Origin: Chryseobacterium candidae
Lineage (GTDB): Bacteria; Bacteroidota; Bacteroidia; Flavobacteriales; Weeksellaceae
Length of the DNA stretch: 64,000 nt
NCBI RefSeq assembly: GCF_004916905.1
Contig: NZ_SDLV01000018.1
Coordinates: forward strand, 1 to 64,000
Reading direction: 5' to 3'
Within the stretch, counting starts at the first letter, position 1. Each line of letters opens with the position of its first letter. Below the pieces are notes generated by a model. That model saw nothing but the letters and a program-made list of their open reading frames with translations, was not told the origin of the DNA and made no database searches. A program made the translations under genes and the position numbers. Below are positions 55,836 through 63,727 of the stretch, in pieces.

Positions 55836-56597
55836 TTAATCCGGAAATCTCCTATTTTGAATTTCATCGTACACATTTTCATAGTTTGGATATTCTGTAC
55901 CTAACATTTTATCCCAAAACCTAAAATATAATCCATAATTTCCTTTAAATTTAGAATGATGCAGATTATGGTAGGTTGAGGTAGTTATTATAGTAAATAA
56001 AAAAGACCCTCTTAACCACTTTGGAGCAATTTCATACCCTAAATGTCCATAGGCGTTGATAAATAAAGAAGAGACAAGGAATAATAATAAACTTATAGGA
56101 TGAAATGGGAGCAGAACTATGATGATGGGTACAATAAATGCTTCTCCAATTGCTTCTAAAAAATGGAACGAATAGGATGCGTACGGGGTTGGATTTGTGG
56201 ATTTATGGTGTGTCAGATGTGCGTATTTAAAAATATGTTTTATATGAAGCAATCTATGCAGCCAATAAAAATAAGTATCATGAATTATTAAGCCCATAAT
56301 AAAAGCCCCCGGAATCCACCACCATGAATATTGATTGATATCTGTATACCATTGGGTGTATTCTACCAAATCAGTATTTATAACTGTAACAATTGTTACA
56401 GTCATAACAAATGTAGACAGCAGTGAATTTATGATTTCTCTTCGAATGTCACTGCTATTTAAATTTTTCTTTTGAATCTTGGACTCTTTCAGTACACGAC
56501 CGAGTATTTTATAACAAATGATATAAAAAAAACTTGCTATAAAGAAATATTCCAAAATAGAAGTTGCGTATGTATTAATTATTTCCCTTGAATCCAT
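55836..56597 (-). CDS. Sterol desaturase/fatty acid hydroxylase family membrane enzyme
   Basis: A 253-residue inner-membrane di-iron enzyme. It shows the His-box pattern: HDTYFYWLHRLLH (about 104-116), HLTHHKSTN (about 125-133), HLGYE and YHNLHHSKFKG (about 210-220). Five or so membrane helices surround them. Members hydroxylate or desaturate lipids, sterols or carotenoids with oxygen; the substrate here is unknown. Its nearest upstream gene is the AraC regulator, on the same strand, but with its own promoter and a hairpin leader between. Confidence 0.85.
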   Translation of the reverse strand: MDSREIINTYATSILEYFFIASFFYIICYKILGRVLKESKIQKKNLNSSDIRREIINSLLSTFVMTVTIVTVINTDLVEYTQWYTDINQYSWWWIPGAFIMGLIIHDTYFYWLHRLLHIKHIFKYAHLTHHKSTNPTPYASYSFHFLEAIGEAFIVPIIIVLLPFHPISLLLFLVSSLFINAYGHLGYEIAPKWLRGSFLFTIITTSTYHNLHHSKFKGNYGLYFRFWDKMLGTEYPNYENVYDEIQNRRFPD

Positions 56598-56621
56598 ATC
56601 TTAAGTTTTATTTCATGAAAA

Positions 56622-56658
56622 CCGGAGAGAACTGATGTTTTAATATAGTTCTTTCCGG
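56622..56658 (-). promoter_or_regulatory. Leader hairpin before the desaturase-type gene
   Basis: CCGGAGAGAACT (56622-56633) pairs with AGTTCTTTCCGG (56647-56658) except one G-T/A-C position. On the minus strand TTTTC follows. It lies between the promoter box at 56734 and the start codon, so it may be an attenuator, or a terminator for the AraC gene. Confidence 0.5.
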
Positions 56659-56733
56659 AAACATATAATAATAAAATTTGAAAATGCAGGCAGCTTACAG
56701 ATTCACCACCAGAAGTTAAATTATTTCTACCTG

Positions 56734-56741
56734 CAAAGATA
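56734..56741 (-). promoter_or_regulatory. -7 box of the desaturase-type gene
   Basis: On the minus strand this reads TATCTTTG, giving a leader of about 130 bases. Confidence 0.5.
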
Positions 56742-56851
56742 GGATCCCGGATCAATCAGAAAATATGCACGTAAATCAATTTCGGTAAAATCATTTAAAT
56801 TTTATTGGTTTGTAAATTAATGATTTATGGTGTGTTTATATCTAATGGTAA

Positions 56852-57847
56852 TTATTTTTTGATTTCATTCATTTTCTTTTGAATATAATCGGAAGGAGTA
56901 ATGCCTTCAATTTGTTTAAAGACACGATTAAATGTGGATTGGTTAGAAAAACCTGATTCAGTATAAATATACATCAATGTTGTCTTTTGTAAGTCAACTT
57001 CGTCTAATAATTTTTTAATATAATTTACTCTGTAATTATTGATATAGCTGTTAAAATTAGAATATCCTTTATTTCGGATTGCTTTTGAAATATAATGATG
57101 GTTAGTATGTAAAGCAGCGCTTAATGAGGACAGATTAAATTTGCTGTCCTTGAAGAATAAGTTTTTTTCCATGCTCTCATCAATCCTGCTGAAAATATTT
57201 TCCAAAGCATCAAGATCTATATCATTATTGATCACCTGTCTCTCTCTAACTTTTGCTTTGTAAGATGAGCTATTCAGTCTGCTTTCTTCCAGTTCTAATT
57301 TTATTTCCTGTTTTCTTATTAAATCCTTATAATATACTAATAGGCATACTATCAAAATATTGGACATAAAAAGTAAGACATCGGTAACAATTATTTGTGA
57401 TTGCGAATATTGCTGAAAATTAAAAGAAAAATTTTCAGCAATGATATAAATGATAATGACTAAAAATAGTAAATATCCGGTATAAATTATTGTTTGTTTT
57501 TTCTGAAAGAAGATATTTGATCCTAAAGGGATGGGGATAAGCCAACATAAGCTGGCAACAGAACTTTTCCAAAAAAAAAGTATAATATAAATATTATATA
57601 AAGGAGCTAGTATTAAATAAGTATGTACAATTGAGTTTATTGAATATCTTCTTCTTACAATAATATAACCATAGGATAGAAAGCATATTCCGCTTAGTAA
57701 ATATATGATAACTATTTTATTGTATAAATAAAAATAGAAAATGGAAACATAGATAATAAATAGAGTAATCATTAACAATATATATTTATCTAATAATTCT
57801 TTTTTCAACCTCTCAATGCTATCAATTATATTTTTTTTTGCAGTCAT
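56852..57847 (-). CDS. Membrane-bound AraC-family regulator
   Basis: A 331-residue protein with an N-terminal membrane part of about six helices (about 18-170), a linker with a short coiled coil (about 172-215) and a C-terminal AraC DNA-binding domain (about 235-328; LSSLSAALHTNHHYISKAI, ESGFSNQSTFNRVFKQIEG). Such proteins sense signals at the membrane and control nearby genes; the desaturase and fibrinogen-like genes on either side are candidates. Its codon use is AT-rich like its neighbours. Confidence 0.85.
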   Translation of the reverse strand: MTAKKNIIDSIERLKKELLDKYILLMITLFIIYVSIFYFYLYNKIVIIYLLSGICFLSYGYIIVRRRYSINSIVHTYLILAPLYNIYIILFFWKSSVASLCWLIPIPLGSNIFFQKKQTIIYTGYLLFLVIIIYIIAENFSFNFQQYSQSQIIVTDVLLFMSNILIVCLLVYYKDLIRKQEIKLELEESRLNSSSYKAKVRERQVINNDIDLDALENIFSRIDESMEKNLFFKDSKFNLSSLSAALHTNHHYISKAIRNKGYSNFNSYINNYRVNYIKKLLDEVDLQKTTLMYIYTESGFSNQSTFNRVFKQIEGITPSDYIQKKMNEIKK

Positions 57848-58321
57848 TTTGTTATTTTGAAAGTTATTTACTAGTAAATGCTTTTTGTAGTATGTTGAAT
57901 AATAGGGTTTTGTGTAATTTAAGTTATTTTAAGGTTTTTGATTTGTATTGCCTTTATTTGATTTGTTTTTCATCCTACATTTGCACCTGTATATGTCTTT
58001 CGAAAATATTTGTTTTGAAAAATTATAATGCAAAGATATAAACATTAAAAAATATTTTGAAAATTATTTTAATTAAATTATTTGTTTATTGTTGTTTTAT
58101 TAAGGTTAATTTAAAATTAAGTTTAAATAATTAATAAATAATTATAATTTTAATTATTTCAGTGTGATTTATTTAATTTATTATCTGGGTCCTGATGCTG
58201 TATTATTCCGGAAACAGGTAATGGAAAGTATAAATCCATACAAATGTAAATGCCACTATTTTATATTTCTGAATTTGTCTTTTTATAACCAATCTTAATA
58301 ATACAATATACTATAATTAAA
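57848..58321. other. AT-rich divergent gap
   Basis: This 474-base gap separates the AraC gene from the fibrinogen-like gene and holds a minus-strand -7 box (58031-58038). TACATTTG also occurs on the plus strand near 57975-57982, without an obvious gene. Confidence 0.55.
58031..58038 (-). promoter_or_regulatory. -7 box of the AraC gene
   Basis: On the minus strand this reads TATCTTTG, about 184 bases before the start codon. Confidence 0.4.
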
Positions 58322-58429
58322 ATGCAAAATTCATTTGACAAAGAAAAGATGTCATTATCAAGGCCACCTCCTTATACTGGGAATAGTATCTTAAGAATTT
58401 GGTCTTCGAACCGTAACGAAGTAATTTAA
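58322..58429 (+). CDS. Possible 35-residue leader peptide or small ORF
   Basis: ATG 58322 opens a 35-codon frame (MQNSFDKEKMSLSRPPPYTG at its start) ending 20 bases before the fibrinogen-like gene. It has an A-rich upstream context but no clear promoter of its own and resembles no known family. It may be a short co-translated peptide or a chance frame. Confidence 0.25.
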   Translation: MQNSFDKEKMSLSRPPPYTGNSILRIWSSNRNEVI

Positions 58430-58449
58430 ATAAAACAAAAAAACAAAAA

Positions 58450-60228
58450 ATGAAAAAATATATATTACTCATTTTCATAATGATGATCGTTCCTTTTCAA
58501 GCATATGCTCAAGTTGGAATCAATACAACTAGTCCCAATAGCAAATCTGCGCTTGACATTGTTTCTAAAGATAAAAATACAGGAACTTTGCTAACCCGTC
58601 TTACAACTGCTCAAAGAAATGCTATTACCGGGTTGGCAGCTACTGAAGATGGGTTAACTATTTATAATACTGATGAAAAGTGTTATAATTACTATCAAGC
58701 CACTAATGCCACCTGGTTAAGTCTTTGCGGAACATATAAACCTGCTGTTTATACCGTAGACTGCAGCAAAATAAAGGTTTTTGGAACTTATACTCAAGGG
58801 ACTTCCCTTAATGTAAATAATTACATCACGATGCCGGTTACAGTTGCAACAGCCGGAACCTACCATATAATTGCAAAAACAACCAATGGCTATTATTTTG
58901 AAAAGACAGGTGTATTTCCGAATGCCGGAACTTTTACTATTTCCTTGTCTGGCTCAGGAGCTCCTAGTGCAGGACCTCAGACGGATACCATATCTTTTGA
59001 ATATGATGGAACTATTGACACTTCATGTACATCTGTAACTGTAGCGGTAAGCGGCTCACAAATCAGTTATGGTATCACATGTGGTAGCGCAGTTGTAAAC
59101 GGAACCTATAATGCACAAACTGTTTTGGATTATAATACCAATACGGTGACAATACCTTTATCTAACGTAGATACAGGAGGACAGGTAACCATTATTAGTT
59201 CATCTAATAACGGTGTCAATTTTACCGATACAGAAACAATCACAACAGGAAGTACTTCAATAACGCTTCACGGTTCAGGAACTCCAACAAGTGCAGGTGT
59301 ATTTACTTATACTTTTACAACGAATGGTGCCAATTCACAAACCTGTACATTTTCTGTAACATTTGATACTACCAAAGGTACTTTTGCAGATCCGGCAGAC
59401 AGATGTTTAGATATTTACAATCTTGGTAAAAGAACGGATGGGGAATACTGGATCAAGACTGGTTCTGCAGATGTTACACCTATTAAAACCTATTGTGATA
59501 TGACTCATGGAGGGTATACTTTGCTGTGGTCATACTCTGAAAAAACCGCTTATACAGGTGGTGGTCTTTACGGAACGGCTAATAGTATGTATATTGGCGC
59601 GAACTCAGGTGCTGTAGCACTTTCTGCGAACTCACCACAGAATGTTGTTACAACTGCTGCAGGGGTTATGAATTATACTAACTACAGAATACCTCTTACA
59701 GCAATGCAAAACTCTAAAAGTGCAACTCTGGGCGACTATAGGGTTCAAATCACCAATAATCCAACTAATATGAATGATAGCTGGGGAAATGGTAATTTTT
59801 TCAATGCAAAACCAACAACAGGGTATGATTATATCGCGAATGTTGCATCAACTTGCGAGCATCCAATTGTTCCAACTACAGGTAAAATCTTCGGATATGT
59901 TTATGATGCCCGTACCAATAATGCTACTTACAATAATGTTGCGACAGCAGGGAGAGTTTGCCCGTATATTAATTCTGGTTATACTTCTCACTGGGATGCA
60001 GGAGGACGTATTGCGGGTACGATAACTGCACCTGACGGTACTTCAATAAATGCATCATCATTTAATAATTTATTCGGATTCTTTGGTGAAGTTGAAGGGA
60101 ATCACCTATTTGGAAAATGTACTACAGATGATAACAGCTTTGCTACGCAAACGTGTTCTTACACAAGCCTAAGGCCACATTCTTTTAATAGTGGAGAAGG
60201 TAGATACTTGCAATGGTTTGTTAAATAA
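58450..60228 (+). CDS. Fibrinogen-like secreted surface protein
   Basis: A 592-residue exported protein with signal peptide (FQAYAQ, about residue 21). It starts like phage-tail/adhesin-type flavobacterial proteins (VGINTTSPNSKSALDI). Repeated beta modules of 100 residues follow (about 95-200 and 205-315; each with GxYxxGTxLNxxNxIT-like or TVxIPLSNV strands). The C-terminal part (about 320-592) is a fibrinogen-type domain with YCDMTHGGYTLLW, in which the second Gly-Trp of the usual GGGWT is changed. No T9SS sorting domain is seen. It may be an adhesin. Confidence 0.75.
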   Translation: MKKYILLIFIMMIVPFQAYAQVGINTTSPNSKSALDIVSKDKNTGTLLTRLTTAQRNAITGLAATEDGLTIYNTDEKCYNYYQATNATWLSLCGTYKPAVYTVDCSKIKVFGTYTQGTSLNVNNYITMPVTVATAGTYHIIAKTTNGYYFEKTGVFPNAGTFTISLSGSGAPSAGPQTDTISFEYDGTIDTSCTSVTVAVSGSQISYGITCGSAVVNGTYNAQTVLDYNTNTVTIPLSNVDTGGQVTIISSSNNGVNFTDTETITTGSTSITLHGSGTPTSAGVFTYTFTTNGANSQTCTFSVTFDTTKGTFADPADRCLDIYNLGKRTDGEYWIKTGSADVTPIKTYCDMTHGGYTLLWSYSEKTAYTGGGLYGTANSMYIGANSGAVALSANSPQNVVTTAAGVMNYTNYRIPLTAMQNSKSATLGDYRVQITNNPTNMNDSWGNGNFFNAKPTTGYDYIANVASTCEHPIVPTTGKIFGYVYDARTNNATYNNVATAGRVCPYINSGYTSHWDAGGRIAGTITAPDGTSINASSFNNLFGFFGEVEGNHLFGKCTTDDNSFATQTCSYTSLRPHSFNSGEGRYLQWFVK

Positions 60229-60266
60229 TCTCATATTATAATCTATATATTATATATTCAAAGATC

Positions 60267-60299
60267 ATAAGCCCGGAACTATTACCCGGGCTTATTTTC
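60267..60299 (+). terminator. Terminator of the fibrinogen-like gene
   Basis: TAAGCCCGG (60268-60276) pairs with CCGGGCTTA (60286-60294) and a T-rich stretch follows. Confidence 0.8.
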
Positions 60300-60349
60300 G
60301 AATGAGAATTCCTTGTCTCATCAACTTAATAGTCTAAAAATATCATAAT

Positions 60350-60565
60350 ATGAAATTGAATGAGTTGCAAAAGTTAATAGGACTGAGTAAAAAAGAAGTA
60401 TTGTCAGAATTTGGAAGTGAATTTAATCATTATCCTGCTGATATATGGACTTATTATTTGAATTCAAATTGGATAGGTATGAAAACCTATATCATCATCT
60501 GTTTCAATAATGAGATTGTAGAAAATGTAAAAATGGTAAAGCGATTTGGACGAATTAAGTTTTAG
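60350..60565 (+). CDS. Small hypothetical protein (71 aa)
   Basis: A 71-residue protein with an acidic N-terminal helix (LQKLIGLSKKEVLSEFG) and a beta-rich end (WTYYLNSNWIGMKTYIIICFNN). No family is recognised. It is 19 bases upstream of an HTH protein and likely co-transcribed with it. Confidence 0.6.
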   Translation: MKLNELQKLIGLSKKEVLSEFGSEFNHYPADIWTYYLNSNWIGMKTYIIICFNNEIVENVKMVKRFGRIKF

Positions 60566-60584
60566 GAAATTTAAATAAGAAATT

Positions 60585-60896
60585 ATGATAAAAGGACCCA
60601 ATTATAAAAAAATATATACAGATATGGTGCTTGCTAAATATCCGGGTAAAATTGAGGTATGCGGTAATATTTTAAATAAAGAATATATGAGTATTCTTGA
60701 TGTGATTAAGCTCAATAGACTTTTATTTGAAACAGATAATGAAATCGCTAATCAAAAATTGAGATCATATGATAAAAGAACTGTTTTGGAGATTCTTCAC
60801 TATCAGAAGGAAAATAAATTGAATAATATACAGACTGCAGTGCATTTTAAATTAAGTCGTAATACAATTACCAGATGGAAGAAATCATTTTTGTAA
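60585..60896 (+). CDS. Small HTH protein, transposase-like
   Basis: A 103-residue protein whose C-terminal half is a Hin-type helix-turn-helix (about 62-102, RTVLEILHYQKENKLNNIQ then FKLSRNTITRWKKSF). Proteins of this type are frequent in Chryseobacterium and often labelled transposase, but there is no catalytic domain. It is the middle gene of a three-gene group (19 and 4 base gaps) and the counterpart of the HTH protein at the left end of the AT-rich stretch. Confidence 0.65.
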   Translation: MIKGPNYKKIYTDMVLAKYPGKIEVCGNILNKEYMSILDVIKLNRLLFETDNEIANQKLRSYDKRTVLEILHYQKENKLNNIQTAVHFKLSRNTITRWKKSFL

Positions 60897-60900
60897 AGGA

Positions 60901-61107
60901 GTGAATTTTATTGATAATCAGGTATTTACCATAACGGAAGTTAATCCTAACAGACCTGCTTATCTTATAATGAATGAACCAGGAAATTATGAATATTTAA
61001 AAAGGCTTAGTTTAATCTTAAAAAATGAAACAAAACAGCGAAATCGAATTGTCTGGACTGAGCATCATATGAAGAGGAAAGGTGAAAATTTCTATCAGTG
61101 TATATAA
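60901..61107 (+). CDS. Small hypothetical protein (68 aa)
   Basis: A 68-residue protein starting at GTG 60901, four bases after the HTH gene, or at ATG 60970 if shorter. It is basic at the C-terminus (IVWTEHHMKRKGENFYQC). No family is recognised. The tight spacing and shared terminator show it belongs to the same transcript as the two genes before it. Confidence 0.5.
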   Translation: MNFIDNQVFTITEVNPNRPAYLIMNEPGNYEYLKRLSLILKNETKQRNRIVWTEHHMKRKGENFYQCI

Positions 61108-61130
61108 AAAGAAATTCATTGTCTGAAAAT

Positions 61131-61163
61131 AAAATAACCATCTAAGAATTAGATGGTTATTTT
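61131..61163. terminator. Bidirectional terminator between the small operon and tRNA-Gln
   Basis: AAAATAACCATCTA (61131-61144) pairs with TAGATGGTTATTTT (61150-61163). Confidence 0.85.
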
Positions 61164-61171
61164 ATTGTTTG

Positions 61172-61242
61172 TAGACCCACAGGGATTCGAACCCCAGATG
61201 ACTGAACCAAAATCAGTAGTGTTACCGCTACACCATGGGTCT
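61172..61242 (-). tRNA. tRNA-Gln (UUG anticodon)
   Basis: On the minus strand a 7-bp acceptor stem (AGACCCA with TGGGTCT), D arm, anticodon stem ACTGA/TCAGT with loop TTTTGGT (anticodon TTG), and T arm with GGTTCGAATCC are all present. The 3' CCA is not encoded. Its 3' end faces the AT-rich accessory stretch. Confidence 0.93.
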
Positions 61243-61464
61243 GTTTCTATGCCGCGAAATTATAGAAATTATTTTAAATATGAAAATCTAAATTAAAGAT
61301 TAATTAACATAATTATTGAGATTGCAGCTTTATGTATTGATATCCAAAGAATTATTTTTTAATATTTTTTTTAAAAACAATTTTTGTAAGAATAGTAACA
61401 GATTTTCAGATATTGTTTGTTTAGCTTTAAGGGGAAGCCAGTAATGAATTCCCATTAGATAGTG

Positions 61465-61504
61465 ACTTCCAGCCTCCTTCTTCCAGCTTCTCTCCTTCAA
61501 GGTT
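61465..61504. repeat. Inverted GAAGCTGGAAG-type repeat
   Basis: CTTCCAGCCTCC and CTTCCAGCTTCTC occur in succession, the complement of the elements at 35461 and 51309. Confidence 0.6.
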
Positions 61505-61523
61505 CATTTAAATAATAAAACCT

Positions 61524-61531
61524 TATCTTTG
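61524..61531 (+). promoter_or_regulatory. der -7 box
   Basis: TATCTTTG is followed by an 80-base leader with two hairpins (61543-61568: TGGG-CTCC arms; 61579-61600: ATCCT/AGGAT). Confidence 0.6.
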
Positions 61532-61542
61532 CAAAAAAAAAT

Positions 61543-61600
61543 TGGGCTCCAAAAGTTGGAGTAACCCATTAATAACATATCCTGAGCAAAGCAAAAGGAT
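61543..61600 (+). promoter_or_regulatory. Structured leader of der
   Basis: The first hairpin has arms TGGG and CCCA enclosing CTCC/GGAG; the second has ATCCT/AGGAT. They lie directly upstream of the der start and could affect translation. Confidence 0.4.
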
Positions 61601-61615
61601 TATTAAACATTTTTT

Positions 61616-62926
61616 ATGTCAAATATTGTCGCAATCGTTGGACGTCCCAACGTAGGAAAATCCACGCTTTTTAACCGTTTATTAGAAAGAAGAGAAGCTA
61701 TTGTAGATTCTACAGCTGGTGTTACCAGAGACCGTCACTACGGAAAATCAGACTGGAACGGAGTAGACTTTACGGTAATTGATACCGGAGGTTATGATGT
61801 AGGTACAGATGATATCTTCGAAGAAGAAATCCGTAAGCAGGTACAATTAGCGGTGGATGAAGCAACTTCTATTATCTTTATGATGAACGTTGAAGAAGGG
61901 CTTACTGACACAGACCACGAGATTTACAGACTTCTTAGAAGATCCAATAAACCTATTTACATCGTTATCAATAAAGTAGATTCTGCAAAAGAAGAGCTTC
62001 CTGCAACAGAATTCTATCAGTTAGGAATTGATAAATATTACACACTTTCTTCTGCTACAGGTTCCGGAACAGGAGATTTATTAGATGATATCGTTAAAGA
62101 TTTCCCGACTACAGAATATAAAGATCCATTTGAAGGACTTCCTAAAATTACGATTGCAGGTCGTCCAAATGTAGGAAAGTCTACAATGACCAATGCCTTA
62201 TTGGATGTTGAAAGAAATATCGTAACCGATATCGCAGGAACCACAAGAGACAGTATCCAGACTTTATATAATAAATTCGGACACGAGTTTGTATTGGTAG
62301 ATACCGCAGGGATGAGAAGAAAGTCGAAGGTAAGCGAAGATCTTGAATTCTACTCTGTAATGAGATCAATCCGTTCTATTGAATATTCAGATGTTGTGAT
62401 CATCATGGTAGATGCTACACAGGGATGGGAATCTCAGGATATGAACATCTTCGGACTGGCTCAGAAAAACAGAAAAGGAATTGTAATCCTTGTGAATAAG
62501 TGGGATTTGATCGAGGACAAGCAGACCAATACGATGCGTGATTTTGAAAAATCAATCAAAGATAAGATCGGTCAGTTCCAGGATATTCCAATCCTATTCG
62601 TTTCAGCTTTAACGAAACAAAGAATCCTGAAAGCTGTAGAAGTTGCCATGGAAGTTTATGAAGACCGTAAGAAGAAAATTAAAACTTCAAAACTGAATGA
62701 AGTAATGCTTCCGATCTTCGAAAATACACCACCACCGGCATTGAAAGGAAAGTATATCAAAATCAAATATTGTGTTCAGCTTCCTACGCCTTCACCACAG
62801 TTTGTATTTTTCTGTAACCTTCCACAGTATGTGAAAGAACCTTATAAAAGATTTACTGAAAATCAGCTGAGAAAAGAATTCGGATTTACCGGAGTTCCGA
62901 TCGAAGTCTATTTCAGACAAAAATAA
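61616..62926 (+). CDS. der: Ribosome biogenesis GTPase Der (EngA)
   Basis: Der has two tandem GTPase domains and a KH-like C-terminal domain, and is needed for 50S subunit assembly. Both P-loops are visible (GRPNVGKSTLF at 9-19 and GRPNVGKSTMT near 182-192), as are DTGGYD, NKVDS, DTAGMRR and NKWDL. Length 436 is standard. The C-terminal domain covers about 350-436. It is followed by a strong terminator and upp. Confidence 0.97.
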   Translation: MSNIVAIVGRPNVGKSTLFNRLLERREAIVDSTAGVTRDRHYGKSDWNGVDFTVIDTGGYDVGTDDIFEEEIRKQVQLAVDEATSIIFMMNVEEGLTDTDHEIYRLLRRSNKPIYIVINKVDSAKEELPATEFYQLGIDKYYTLSSATGSGTGDLLDDIVKDFPTTEYKDPFEGLPKITIAGRPNVGKSTMTNALLDVERNIVTDIAGTTRDSIQTLYNKFGHEFVLVDTAGMRRKSKVSEDLEFYSVMRSIRSIEYSDVVIIMVDATQGWESQDMNIFGLAQKNRKGIVILVNKWDLIEDKQTNTMRDFEKSIKDKIGQFQDIPILFVSALTKQRILKAVEVAMEVYEDRKKKIKTSKLNEVMLPIFENTPPPALKGKYIKIKYCVQLPTPSPQFVFFCNLPQYVKEPYKRFTENQLRKEFGFTGVPIEVYFRQK

Positions 62927-62944
62927 CAAGAACAGATGTTCATC

Positions 62945-62981
62945 AAAAACCTCCGGCAAGCGAAGCTTGCCGGAGGTTTTT
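62945..62981 (+). terminator. der terminator
   Basis: A 17-bp perfect stem (62945-62961 with 62965-62981, core CCTCCGGCAAGC) with loop GAA is followed by T's. Confidence 0.9.
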
Positions 62982-63038
62982 ATATTATCAGATCAGACTT
63001 TATCTTTCAGCCCGATCTTTCAATTCGTTTTTTAGTTG

Positions 63039-63046
63039 TAATTTTG
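63039..63046 (+). promoter_or_regulatory. upp -7 box
   Basis: TAATTTTG lies 30 bases before ATG 63076. Confidence 0.55.
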
Positions 63047-63075
63047 CAGCAATTGAAATTAAAAATAAAATTTTC

Positions 63076-63726
63076 ATGCTTACTATTTTATCGCAACACT
63101 TCTCTCTGGTCAACGAATGGATAAATGAACTTAGAAACGTTACTATCCAGCACGACCGAATGAGATTCAGAAGGAATATGGAAAGAATCGGGGAGATTGC
63201 CGCTTTTGAAATCAGTAAAGGACTGGAGTACAGAGAAGTTGAAATTCAAACTCCTTTAGATACGATAAAAAGCCGGGAAATAGCTGTACAACCGGTTATT
63301 ACAACTATTTTAAGAGCCGGAGTTCCGTTGTTCGAAGGAATTCTGAACTATCTGGACAGAGCAGACTGTGGTTTTGTAGCAGCTTACAGAAAACATGATG
63401 CCAACGATTATTTCTCCATCAAACAGGATTATCTTACCTGCCCAAGCATTGAAGGCAGACCTTTGATCGTGGCAGATCCCATGTTGGCAACAGGAGCTTC
63501 CCTTATTGAAGCTATCAAAGATTTGCTGACCAACGGAAATCCAACCCAGCTTCATATTGTTGCCGCTATTGCATCAAAGCAAGGTGTGGAAACAGTCCAG
63601 AATGCTTATCCTGAAGCTCATATCTGGGTAGGAGCCATTGATGAACATTTAACATCAAAAGGGTATATCACTCCTGGTTTGGGAGATGCCGGAGATTTGA
63701 GCTACGGAGAAAAACTTCAGCGATAA
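63076..63726 (+). CDS. upp: Uracil phosphoribosyltransferase
   Basis: Upp makes UMP from uracil and PRPP for pyrimidine salvage. Length 216 is normal. The motifs ILRAGVPLFEGI (about 76-87), the PRPP loop DPMLATGASLIEA (about 135-147) and the uracil-binding end YITPGLGDAGDLSYG are all present. In the last motif Leu-Ser stands where most relatives have Arg-x, a small variation. It is convergent with the hydrolase gene that begins outside the window. Confidence 0.94.
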   Translation: MLTILSQHFSLVNEWINELRNVTIQHDRMRFRRNMERIGEIAAFEISKGLEYREVEIQTPLDTIKSREIAVQPVITTILRAGVPLFEGILNYLDRADCGFVAAYRKHDANDYFSIKQDYLTCPSIEGRPLIVADPMLATGASLIEAIKDLLTNGNPTQLHIVAAIASKQGVETVQNAYPEAHIWVGAIDEHLTSKGYITPGLGDAGDLSYGEKLQR

Positions 63727-63727
63727 A

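Larger units (their letters stand above)
61243..61615. other. Gap before der with repeat and promoter
   Basis: This 373-base gap has an AT-rich left part, a GAAGCTGGAAG-type repeat (inverted, 61465-61504), the der -7 box and a structured leader. Confidence 0.65.

Noticed and set aside
57838..58041. 67-codon open frame overlapping the AraC start
   Set aside because: Low-complexity hydrophobic composition and overlap with the promoter of the regulator suggest a chance frame.
61172..61242. tRNA-Gln as an attachment site for an integrated element
   Set aside because: No repeat of the tRNA 3' end was seen near the katG end of the cluster, and no integrase gene is present.
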